Positions 49,201 through 59,404 of a stretch of DNA of 64,000 nt are shown in pieces. Within the stretch, counting starts at the first letter, position 1; every line of letters starts with the position of its first letter. The notes under the pieces are model-generated. The model made no database searches and was not told where the DNA came from. It was given only the letters and a program-made list of their open reading frames with translations. The translations under genes and the position numbers were made by a program. Source of the stretch: Phytoseiulus persimilis (lineage: Eukaryota > Arthropoda > Arachnida > Mesostigmata > Phytoseiidae); assembly GCA_037576195.1 (NCBI GenBank), contig CM075102.1, positions 25,726,745-25,790,744 of the forward strand, written 5' to 3'.

Positions 49201-51450
49201 ATGATCCTGAAATCAACGCGGTCATTGGTTGAGTACTGGCACAGTGCCAACCAAATCTTGGTGATATTCGCAGTGGTGAGTGAAAACTACAAATTCTACC
49301 AGCGTCTCACCTTCATTTCTCGATGAGGGGGGTGATTATAGCAGACGCGTTTTCACGTTCCATTGGCACTTCGATGGCGAATAACATGGCTGACTTCGGG
49401 GAACCACGGAACAAATTTGTCCTTTTACGGGAGCGACGTATTCAGGTCGAGGATGTCCCTAGTCAATCTCATCAACTTTGAAGTTCTCAATTCGCCGGGA
49501 TTCCTTCATAAGAATCAAATTAAGCATCTGGAAACCATCCTTCCAGCCTCATCAGTCGTTTCATTGGAAAAAGACACACATTGCATCCTTTTTCAGGGAC
49601 TCTCGAGTGGGATCTATGGGCCGTCTCTTATTGACTTAGCGGAAATCTATTCCTCATCCACAGATGCCATAGCTGTAATGAACTCGGCGAGGGCCATTGG
49701 GATGTTCCTTGGATCATGCATGGGTAAGCCCGGATTATCCAGGCGAACATGGTCTGACTGGTTAGAATACATATCTGAGTGAGCCATTCATCTCACAGGA
49801 GCTTTCTTCTTCGCGCGCATGAACGACCAAATACTGATGATTCTCACTCTTGTTGTCTACGGTGCTGGGACGGTTCTGATCCCCTTGCTCCCAGACATCA
49901 CGTATCTCTACATCGTTGGTTTCGTAGCTGGAACGTCGGTTGGAGTTTCTCACATCGGTAGCTATCGCAACTCCTCCAGGAGACCCACTCCGAAGAATAT
50001 ATTGAGCTCATTTACCCGTCAAGTTAGGATGGGAGAGTTTGAATCCAAGTTCCTTCCATTAATGCTCCCTCTCGGAAGGATCACAGGTGCGTCTTGTCAA
50101 GATTTGGCCGGAGAAAAGCGCATCCGCCATCCAAGCATTCCATACGGCTTACGGCGTTGGCGCGATGGTCGGACCGTTCGTTGGCGCCCCGTTCCTAAGT
50201 GAAAGAGAGAACGATACGATTGTGAAGGTCGGAAACTGACTGGAGGTCCCTCAACATTATTTCACCCGGTGTTATGACGAATCAGAGAACCTGGGTGGCG
50301 GAAACTCTGCGACTGGAGCGACCCTTGAACTGGATTTCCCACGCTTTCTCCAGGCAACCCAGCTCCACATTCCGTACGCTGCATTTGGGATCCTTTCTCT
50401 TTTCATCGTAGCGTCCATGATCGCTGTGTATTGCCTTGATCCGTCTGGAATCGAAGAAACGGAAAACAGAAACAAGGAAGAGACCGATATTTCGAACAGA
50501 ACTCTGGAGATCATCTTGATGACCCTCCTGTTCATTTATCTCTTCGTATGCTGCAACGGGGAGTGTACATTCAGCAGTGAGTTATGCGCGTACATGTCAT
50601 GAATGACGGGAATGAGCGATGATGTTTGTGCTCGATCTGTGGATGGGCGGTCTGCTCAAGGGGGTCACGATGGAGTTTCGTTTTGGTCACTCCTCCCGAT
50701 TCCAAATAACATGATTTACAGCCCTCATATCCGTTTACGCTGTTGGCAGTGCAGACTTGCATTTTTCGAAGCCTGAAGCGGCGTACCTGGCAGGGATATT
50801 CTGGATCACGTTCACAGGCGGTCGGATAGTTTCTATTTTCATAGCTGCTTTCTTCGACGTGAAGCAGCTTTTGATTATCTCTCACTCGACCGTTATCGCT
50901 GCGTCAGGTCAGTCTAGAAAAGTACTCATCCTCCGCTCACATTTACCAACGGAGCAACCACTCGGGGAACGAACAAGAGTCGAATTCGAAGGCCTCTTAT
51001 TATCGTAGGATTGCTGATCGTCTTCAATACCTCTGAAGTCTGTACGTGGATTGGCGTGGGCGTCATGGGACTAGGCGTGTCTTCCCTGTACGGTTCGGCA
51101 AGCGGTCTAGTATTCCAGTATCTCCACGTCAGGCATCTCCATGTCAGCGTTATTCTGGTAACTACACCACAGTCTCTTCGGAGGTTGCGTTCGGCTAGAT
51201 TCTCCCTTGGCTCCACTCAGGAACTGGAAACAATGAATTCAAGCATTGATCCCCGTAGGCTGCTTCGTGCTTGGGGATAGCGTTTCCCGCCTACTTCGTG
51301 CCCCCACTCGTCGAGGAATGGCCGATGTTCCTGCAGTACTTCACGGGAATGGGGAACGTCATCCACTTCTTTGTTCTGCTCGTGATGTTCAGAGCTGTAC
51401 GAGGGAAGACGCCGTTACATTCAGCTGAAGAAGGCGCCGGAGAGGCATAG
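49201..51450 (+). CDS. MFS transporter, sodium-dependent glucose transporter 1 / MFSD4-like, copy 2
   Basis: Paralogue of copy 1 with the same exon plan: 49201-49275, 49597-49723, 49799-49957, 50079-50227, 50354-50576, 50722-50907, 51009-51157 and 51259-51450, 419 residues. The first seven exon lengths (75, 127, 159, 149, 223, 186, 149) are identical to those of copy 1. Signature blocks are kept: SLIDLAEIYSSS, MNSARAIGMFLGSCM, QVRLVKIWPEKSASAIQAFH, GIFWITFTGGRIVSIF and GVGVMGLGVSSLYG. Two splice sites have drifted: the acceptor of exon 4 is AAG and its donor is GTCGGA. The C-terminal tail is shorter (HSAEEGAGEA). No clear AATAAA was seen within about 150 bp of the stop. Expected to be functional if those sites are used. 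Confidence 0.83.
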
Positions 51451-52106
51451 GAGCGGGCAGCAGAAAACGTTATCTCTCTCAGCCAACATTCATATCTTCC
51501 CGGCCATCACGCAGGAATGATCACCATGGAAAAAAATGAAATTCACGAACAAGCTTGACCTGGGAGGTGGAAATATACCGTGGTTTGGGTTTATTTCGGC
51601 GAAATTAATGCCTTGATCGAACGAACGACGACTACTGGAACTTGGCAATGATAACTCGAATCTCAGTGGTCAGTTGAAGAGTTCTCTGCCTTCGCTGACC
51701 CCGGTCCTCGATGCATGGGTCCCCAGATATCAGCTCTACAACATGCCGATTAGGACAGTCTCCCTGCTGAAGTGTCATGCCGATCCCATTACTGGTTGGA
51801 AAGTCTACTCAGGACAGACATTGCCTCTCAATGACCAATCTTGTGGTGGCTGCAGCGTAAGATATGCTGGGTGTGGATGTCTATGGCTCTTAAAACATAT
51901 AACTGACCGCCTGGTCCTTACGGACGACAACGGATTGCGAGTTCGCGAGCGATTCTTCCGAAGAAATTGGGAAGGGGGAGAAAGCGGAGGGTTCCACGTC
52001 TCTCTGTACTTTTTTCGACATCAAAGCAGAGGCTTCCTCCTAGTAAGAAACTAACAACAATTTTTTCGAGTATTCGAGGGGCAAGCGCGAGTGGAAAGCA
52101 CGGGTT
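51451..52106. other. Spacer after transporter copy 2
   Basis: No gene supported. A 126-codon plus-strand frame at 51674-52054 has no recognisable domain and no good splice neighbours. Confidence 0.35.
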
Positions 52107-53193
52107 GGCTTCGCAAATAACCGCAATGACCGCGGTTATGGTTAAGCGACAACCGCAAATCCATGACGGCAATCGCGGTTAACCTCGGAATTCGGACCGA
52201 GAATCGCGGTCATAACCGAGAATGACATCGTTCTCACGCCTTATCATATCGAAACGGGCCTTTGCCGAAGACCAAGGAAAGATACTACAACTCACCCTGA
52301 TCCTTCACTGGATTCCAAGGGAAAGTTCCCACTAGAGAGTAAAGTTAGAATGATTTTCAGGAAGCCTCTCCTCTTCTCTTATAAAGAAGGTTTCACAATT
52401 TACGTATGCAACGAGATCTCGAAACACGTCTCATGGGGCCGGGAAAATTGTTTGAACGTTTCAAGTCACGGAAGCTTTGACACAGTATCCATACCCAAAA
52501 GAGATCACTCTGAAACGTGGCTTTGAGGCCGATTTCTTAACGATTTCACGAGTGTAGAGTGTCTAAATGTAGGCTTTCTTTGTTCGGTTGGGATGATTCA
52601 CGTCAATCCGACGTCCTGATCCTCAAGTTTTTCATTGGGAATCCTCAAGGTCCTCTCCCGAGCTGCTCCCACATTATCTGACTCGAAGCAACCGCTTCCA
52701 ATTTTCGTCCGACTCCAAATTACTGCTCCCGGCTTCGATATCATCGTTGCGGTCTTTAAAAAAGCCTATGTTCTGGGTTCCGACCAGTGCATGAGAGATC
52801 CCCGCTTTCTAGTGAGACTTCATCACGATTCTTCCATGTATGCCTTCCAAAGCGGTTGCAACCCACACAATAGCTACTTCCGATGTGCTCTGTTCCTTGA
52901 TCCTACCAGATGCACAAAGCTCTGGAAGATTGAGCCTCCCGCCTCCATTGCTGCATTCCTCTTCAATTCTTGGCGCCTAACTCCAGATAAGCAGCCATCA
53001 GACCAGACGCTTTGTGACACGATCGCCCTGGCGCTCTGTCCACCATGACCGTTCCGATAATCGAAAACGGCCTGGAAGCGTCGCGGAACGCTTCGAAGCT
53101 ACTCGTCCGCAACGGGTCGAAATGCGGTTATAAGCGCAATTCGCTAGCGGTAGTTGCGGTTATTAACCGCGGTTAAATGACCGTTGCAAAGCC
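52107..53193. mobile_element. AACCGC-ended repeat element, copy A
   Basis: About 1.1 kb. Both termini are dense in AACCGC and its complement GCGGTT. The left end begins GGCTTCGCAAATAACCGC and the right end, reverse-complemented, begins GGCTTTGCAACGG, so the tips form imperfect terminal inverted repeats. The internal part matches copy B at 55.4-56.7 kb over several hundred bases with many substitutions (for example GTTCCGACCA-TGCATG, CATCACGATTCT and CTCAAG/GGAGGTCCTCTC). No transposase is recognisable. Exact borders and target duplication are not determined. Confidence 0.65.
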
Positions 53194-53432
53194 TAATGAA
53201 TAGGCTTCGTTCAACGTGAGCCAAGATGTCACTAGCTCCACAAGCAATTCATTTCTCTCCAATTCTTGGCAACTGATTCCACATCTCAGTCCTTCTGAGT
53301 GCGCTCATCAGACGAGACGCTTTCTCAGAAATCTCACGCTTCGTTGAATTGCGGTCGGATGCGGTCATTACCGCGATTCGCTCGCGGTTATTACGGTTAT
53401 TAAGTGCGGTTGAATAACCGTTGCAAAGCCAT
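53194..53432. mobile_element. AACCGC-ended repeat element, partial copy C (right end)
   Basis: Starts in sequence equal to the interior of copy B (AAGATGTCACTAG, then TCTGAGTRCGCTCATCAGAC). It runs to a right end with GCGGTT words and the tip GTTGCAAAGCC, the same tip as copy A. It lies directly after copy A, so it may be a nested or tandem truncated copy. Confidence 0.6.
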
Positions 53433-53505
53433 ACACACAAGGCGGGAGGGTTCAAACCGGTCGCACTTTCGGCGTTGGAGTCCATGACGAACATGGTGAC
53501 AGACA

Positions 53506-54514
53506 GGTGACGCCAGTGGCGTAGCCAGGGGGGCTGAGCAGGCTTCAGCCCCCCCCCCCCCCCCCCCCAGAACTTTCTAGTTCATACTATCTCAGTCGAG
53601 CTTCCGAACAGAATGTTGGATCTCTAGTCTTTGGACACCGAGCAATATCCTTATCATAGATTATCCGTTTCGTCTGTAACTTTGTTGAACTGTCCAACGT
53701 CGATCTGACGATGCTTTCCGGAGTCTGAGGAGAGGATTCCGGGGCCGATCTGATCAAACGTTCCTGAGTCTATGGAGTTGACTCCGGGGTCGATCTGTCC
53801 ATACTTTCCAGGGTACATGGAGGTGATTCCGGCGTCGACGAAACATTGCTACATCGTGCGGAATTATCATACTTTTTGGAGTCTATAGCGGTGAATATGG
53901 GATCGATCTGACCATGCTCTGAGGAGTCTATGGGAGTGATTCCAAGATCGATCTGACTGTACTCTTCTGGGGATGAGGAGGTGATTTGACGTATACGTGT
54001 GTCTACGAAGCCGTTTCCAAGAATCCACAAGACCGTCTTCAAAAGGCCACAAGACCCTCTTCGAGAGTCTACAAGCCCATAGAGGACCGTCCACTAGACA
54101 CGAAGCGGTTCAGAGTCAGATTCGAGGAGATGATACGCAGTCCACGAGAAGGGCTCCAGAAGCATCCGAAGGTAATATTCAACGTGGATCTCGTGGAGCT
54201 GAAGTGAAAACTACAACACGAGCTCCTTCCAAGCTCGATGGCGCGCTCCAATGTCATATTATTGAGCATGCAGCAAAACCAAGGAGGGAAACTCCAGAGA
54301 CAGCCGAAGACATTCTTCAAGCTGCGACGATATTCCTTGATTTCAGTCAAAACTTCTTATCATAACAGTGCAAACTGCTCCTCAGAAAACTTACAACATG
54401 TACCGATAAGCCGAAGATAGTTTTAGGTTCTACAGAACGCGTGGGGGGTAGGTGGACGGGAAAAGATTTCAGCCCCTCCGCAGAGAAATTCCTGTGTACG
54501 CCACTGGGTGACGC
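53506..54514. mobile_element. hAT-like non-autonomous DNA transposon with 8-bp target duplication
   Basis: Element body 53514-54506 (993 bp). The left tip is CAGTGGCGTAGCCAGG; the right tip, reverse-complemented, is CAGTGGCGTACACAGG, with GGGGCTGA shared a little further in. It is flanked on both sides by a perfect 8-bp direct repeat GGTGACGC (53506-53513 and 54507-54514). An 8-bp duplication with CAG-starting tips is the pattern of the hAT superfamily. No transposase frame is present. The left end contains a run of 21 cytosines (53549-53569), and the interior a degenerate minisatellite. Confidence 0.85.
53698..53995. repeat. Degenerate minisatellite inside the hAT-like element
   Basis: About five diverged units share the core TCGATCTGACCATRCT, then a TTCYGGAGTCTATGG-like stretch and GGTGATTCC. 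Units are seen near 53700, 53745, 53795, 53910 and 53955. Unit length varies, roughly 45-115 bp, because some units carry insertions. Confidence 0.6.
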
Positions 54515-55034
54515 TTGGCCCCTCTGATTCAGGCGTCCGTCCCGACGACGCAGGAGGGTTGCTTGGTATCGGATTCTCGGACTCGGTCGCGAAAAAACAA
54601 TCAGACCAACAAACGTTGGACTCCTTTCTCCATGTTGATGTGCCGTTGTAGAACGCATTGTTTTTGAATGGAGAACCTCGTAGTGATCGGAACAAGATGT
54701 ATTTCACTCGCCCCTGTGTTTCGGCTCGGTACCAATGCGCCCCTATCATGCCGTCGCACTCTCTTGAAGAGATCTTGAGAATGGATTCGGTAAATTTCAA
54801 GGTCGTTGACTATGACTGATTATTTCGCTCGGCACGTTCCAAGGCGGCGCCTTTGTGTCATCATTATCTCTATTTCTGCCATGGCTTGCTCATTTTACAG
54901 CAGGGTGATTGCATCGGTTTACAGAAGCGACCAGTCATCCTGCATCCCAGGCGGCAGCCAGGTGCATCCTGTATACGTTAGTGGAGGAGAGGTGATTCCG
55001 TGCCGACCCGAAAGCTCCTCAGACTAATTGCAGA
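54515..55034. other. Upstream region of transporter copy 3
   Basis: A 73-codon plus-strand frame (54806-55027) has no recognised feature. ATTGCAG immediately precedes the exon 1 ATG region of copy 3, so a 5' UTR exon probably lies here. Confidence 0.35.
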
Positions 55035-58000
55035 ATGAGTGAGAAATCGGGAAGACCCTTGGTGGATTACTGGCAGAGTGTCAATCAGATAATGATCATT
55101 CTCGGAGTGGTGAGTCTCATGAAGATGAATCGAATAACAATCAAGGCCAGGCTTATTCCCATCACGATTCGACTCAATCGGTTGTAAGTTCTTTCCTCCG
55201 GGAAAAAAAGAGTCCGACAGCCTGTCCGATTTTCGTTGGGTCTTTAGACCCCATCCACACTGCTTATCATGGAGTTTGTTCTGGAATATATCGACTGGCG
55301 ATGAGGGGAGCGCAGGCGGCTGCCGAGGTACTCCCCTTCCAAATAAGTTCAGTCACAGGTAGGCTCTGAAAATAATTTCGCATTTCGAAATGGCAGCGGT
55401 GACGGCAAACCGATAACCGCAAATCCATAGCCGCAATCGCGGTTCACCGCAAAATTACGACAGAGAACCGCGGTTTCAACCGCAAAGAGCTGCGGTTATA
55501 TGGGAAAGTACCCGGAGACGTGATTTTGAACACATCCCACATCGATACCATCGTTTTCACGCCTAATCGTAATGGAAGGAGCTATTGCCGAAGACGAAGG
55601 AGAGATACTACAACTCCTCGATATCCTTCCAAGAATTCCAGAGAAGAGTTCACACATGGCGTAGAAAACTTTGTATGATATCCACAAAGCTTCCCCACTT
55701 GTCTCAGAAAGAAGATTCCATGACGAACACAACGAGATCTCAAAGCACCTCTCATAAAGTACTCGTTCGTCACAACTTGACCTTGATGAGAGGGGACCAG
55801 GAACATTGGTTGAACGTTTCCAGTCTTTGGCACAACATCCTAATCGAGAAGAGATCATCTTGTATTGTAGGGCCTCCGGTCCGATGAATGTTTTCAGCAA
55901 CTCCGGGTTCAACCGTTCACGATCCGCTCAGAAGTTGTGGCAAACTCTGAGATGTGGCTTTGGGCCGACTTCTGAACGATTTCACTAGTGCAGAAGACTT
56001 GCATGCAAGCTTTCTTCGTTGGCTTGGGATGACTCGAGTAAATTCGACGTCCTCATTCTCAATTGTCCCATTAGGAATCCTGGAGGTCCTCTCTGGAGCT
56101 GCTTCGAGTTTTTTCTCACTCAAAGTATTCGCTTGCGGCTCTGATATCATCGTTGCAGTCCGTTAAAAAGGCGTCGTTCTCGGTTCCGACCATTGCATGG
56201 AAGATCCACGTTTTTTCGTAGGAATTCATCACGATTCTCTAATCGATGCCTTCTCACGTGGGTGCAGCTCTTATAATAGCTACTTCCGCTGTGCTCGGTT
56301 CCTTGATCCTATCGGATGCGCGAAGCTCTGGGAGACAGGGTCTTCCGCCACCGATGCTCGCTCATGGAGTCCCGGAACGGCTTGCTCATGGAAACATCCA
56401 GAGGCTGCAGCTGATTTGTGATGTCTCCAGGTATAATCGCTAGCCGCGTTCTCGTTTCGGAGGCGTGTACAAACTCCGTTCAAGGGAAGCCATGACACAA
56501 GATGTCACTAGTTTCACAGGCAATTATTTTCAACTCTTGGCGCCTCATTCCAGATTACAGTCGTTCTGAGTACGCTCATCAGACAATACGCTTTCCCGGA
56601 AAATCATGCGCTTCGGAAAATTGCGGTTAGATACCGTTATAACCGCTGTTCGCTCGTGGTTATTGCGATTAATAACCACGGGTAAATACCCGTGGTGAAT
56701 ACTCTTTGCAGAGCCCAGTCGCAAAAGTGATTCGATCGTCTCATGAGCAAAGAATGGGACAATCGTTGCGTATACTCACTTGATATGACTTTTCTTTCTC
56801 GCCGAAAAGGGTCTCTCGAACGGAATATATGGACCTTCCTTGATCGATTTGGCAGAAATTTATTCTTCGGCTCCGAACGAGGTGGCTCTCATGAACTCCG
56901 TCAGAGGTCTCGGAACATTTCTTGGATCATGCTTCGGTAGGTTCTCCAATCGCTGGCTCCAAACGGGGATTACCTGGCATGCTCGCTCGCCATGAGTGAT
57001 GACATCGCTTCCATTTTCCAGGAGGTTATTTCTATGAACGCATGAACGACCAAATATTGATGATGTCGACGCTGGTAGTCTATGCAAGTGTAACTGCCCT
57101 GATTCCGGTGCTGCCAAGTCTCACTTACCTATATGTTTTCGGTTTCTTCGCCGGAGCATCGATCGGAATCACTTCTATCGGTGAGTGTCAACGAAGAGTT
57201 ATGCTTCAGAGAGAGGAAAAGCTTCTTGAGATCCCACATCCTTTCCCACGGCGCTCTGGCAAAGGACGAATCCCACGGCGAGATTGCTGCAATGAACTTC
57301 CACGGACACCATTGTACCTCGCGCTAACTCGCGATTCCTGCATGCAGGATCGCAAGTGCGTCTAGTGAAAATTTGGGCTGAGCGGAGCGCGTCAGCAATA
57401 CAGGCCTTCCACACGGCGTTCGGAGTTGGTGCAATGATTGGACCATTCGTTGCTGCTCCGTTCCTCAGTCAAAAAGAGAATGGGCTGATCTTGAAGGTTT
57501 GAGTTCCTCCCTGATTCTGTGGGTTTCTTCGAAAATGTTCCTGGAATACAGCTTGAAGCCCGCGGGCTCTCGAGCGTCCCCTTGGTTCCGTGCAGGAAAC
57601 GCGGCTGCGCATCCCCTATGCGAGTTTTGGAGTGCTTTTCCTCTTGATCCTAACGTCCATGATCGCTGCGTATTGCGTCGAACCTGCTAGAATAAAGAAA
57701 ACAGAGGAGGATCATAAGGACGCCGAAAACTCCTCGGGTAGAACTCTGGAAATCACTCTGATGACTGTATTGTTCTTCTATCTCGTCATCTGCGTCAACC
57801 TGGAATCTGCATTCAGCAGTGAGTTCATAGATCTAAGCGGAATCAGAACAATTTATGATGACACCGCCGTTCGATTCCGGAAATGCTTTCCGTTTCAGCG
57901 CTCATATCCGTCTACGCTGTGGGCAATTCGAGTCTGCTCTTCTCGAAGCCTACGGCGGCGTACTTGGCGGGAGTGTTTTGGACTACTTTCACCGGCGGCC

Positions 58001-58634
58001 GGGTTGTTTCCATACTCGTCACTGTTTTCTTCGACATCAAACAGCTCTTGACGATTTCTCACTCGCTCGTGCTATGCGCATCGGGTGAGCTGAATACGGG
58101 AATCTTCATCGGCTTCGTTCTGGGAAGAGACCCGAGTTTCGAAAAGAACACAAATCTTGAATTATATCACACAGGTGTTTTAATCGTGTTCAATGCTTCT
58201 GCATCTTGTACTTGGACTGGGGTCGCCATGATGGGTTTGGGGGTTTCCTCCATGTATGGTGCTGCCAGTGGTCTGGTATTGCAGTATTTCCACGTACGGC
58301 ACATCCACGTCAGCGTGATTTTGGTACACGTCCTACAGTCCACTCTGCTGCTATATACTGTGTCTATTACCTCATTTTGATAGTGTATTCGTTACGTTGA
58401 TTAGCATCCATTTTTTTCCAGACGGCCTCTTGCTTGGGAACGGCTTCGGCGAATTACTTCGTGCCTGCAATCGTAGAGGCGTGGCCCATGTTCTTGATGT
58501 ACTATACAGGGGCAAGCGGCGTTCTTCACTTTCTGGTTCTGTTCGTGATGTTCTGGGCCACGAAAGGAAAACTCACAATACACGCGAAGAAAGAGGAAGT
58601 GCAAGAACCGTCCAAAGAGGCAGTCGTCCCTTAA
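55035..58634 (+). CDS. MFS transporter, sodium-dependent glucose transporter 1 / MFSD4-like, copy 3
   Basis: Third paralogue, 426 residues. Exons: 55035-55109, 56810-56936, 57022-57180, 57348-57496, 57596-57818, 57899-58084, 58175-58323 and 58422-58634. All eight exon lengths equal those of copy 1, and the first seven equal copy 2. Signature blocks: SLIDLAEIYSSAPNEVALMN, FFAGASIGITSIG, QVRLVKIWAERSASAIQAFH, FGVGAMIGPFVAAPFL, GVFWTTFTGGRVVSIL and GVAMMGLGVSSMYGAA. Intron 1 is 1.7 kb, against 202 bp and 321 bp in copies 1 and 2, because it contains a copy of the AACCGC-ended element. The C-terminal tail is charged (HAKKEEVQEPSKEAVVP). No frame damage. A poly(A) signal lies at 59043. Confidence 0.85.
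55385..56714. mobile_element. AACCGC-ended repeat element, copy B, inside intron 1 of transporter copy 3
   Basis: About 1.3 kb. The left end is rich in AACCGC/GCGGTT (for example ATAACCGCAAATCCATAGCC, shared in part with copy A), and the right end likewise, closing with TTTGCAGAGCCC. The interior aligns with copy A by eye and with partial copy C at its right third. It probably explains most of the extra length of this intron. Confidence 0.65.
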
Positions 58635-59042
58635 ACATTGATGAGGCAGGAGGAAGAGCCGCCCCGCTTACTTCCAATGAACAAAACACATGAGCCTCAC
58701 GAAAATCACAGATAAAATCCCCATGAGGAGGTAGCAAAACCATCGAGTCGTCAAAGTTTTGAGCGAACTCACTAGATGTTCTCTCGCTCTGCGGTCTCTG
58801 AGAGTTCAGAGGAACATTGGTGAAGGAGCAGCTCGATATTCTGAGAAGCTCGAGACAGTGATTCCATCGCTTCCGAGCAGTTGCGCAAAGGTGGAGGCGA
58901 CGAGGGACGGGGTGCGCCTTCTACGATCCTCTTCGGGCTGCCCGAGAGTTGTCCTCAGGTCGCTGGTCTTCGCAATACGAGCTACTGAGCGCACAGAGGG
59001 AGTTTCGGAATGTTACTTCCCCCTTGTGAAAGCAATTTGTTG

Positions 59043-59048
59043 AATAAA
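59043..59048 (+). terminator. Candidate poly(A) signal of transporter copy 3
   Basis: AATAAA about 410 bp after the stop codon of copy 3. Confidence 0.45.
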
Positions 59049-59083
59049 CTTCAATACTGCTAATTCTACTACCCTCAAGTGGC

Positions 59084-59250
59084 GCGTATAACGAACCATG
59101 AAAACACGCAAATCTGACATCGGCGGGGTTCGTTATACGTGGATTTCGTTATCGGCGTGGCTCGTTATACGTGGGGTTCGTTATCGGCGAAGTTCGTTGT
59201 ACGTGGGGTTCGTTGTCGGCAAAGTTTTTTATACGTGGGGCTCGTAATGA
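59084..59250. repeat. Minisatellite of GTTCGTTATACGTGG / GTTCGTTATCGGCG units
   Basis: Two alternating 15-17 bp units recur about five times (GGTTCGTTATACGTGG, then TTCGTTATCGGCG with variants). An inverted unit (CGTATAACGAACC) lies at the left border at about 59086-59098, so the array can form a hairpin. Confidence 0.75.
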
Positions 59251-59404
59251 TCGGAACTTTAGGGTACTATTGGATTCATCGACCGACGTTCAGAACGAGC
59301 ATCGAGAACATAGGTTTTCTCGATTATTATTGATTACTTCAAGAACCACCTTGGAAGAGAGAAATTCGGACTCCTCGAAAATGTCCTAACTCAGTGGTAG
59401 ATTG

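Noticed and set aside
52107-53432. Interpreting the AACCGC/GCGGTT words as telomeric or CRISPR-like repeats
   Set aside because: Spacing is irregular, both orientations alternate, and there are no unique spacers of constant length. The copies share a transposon-like body instead.
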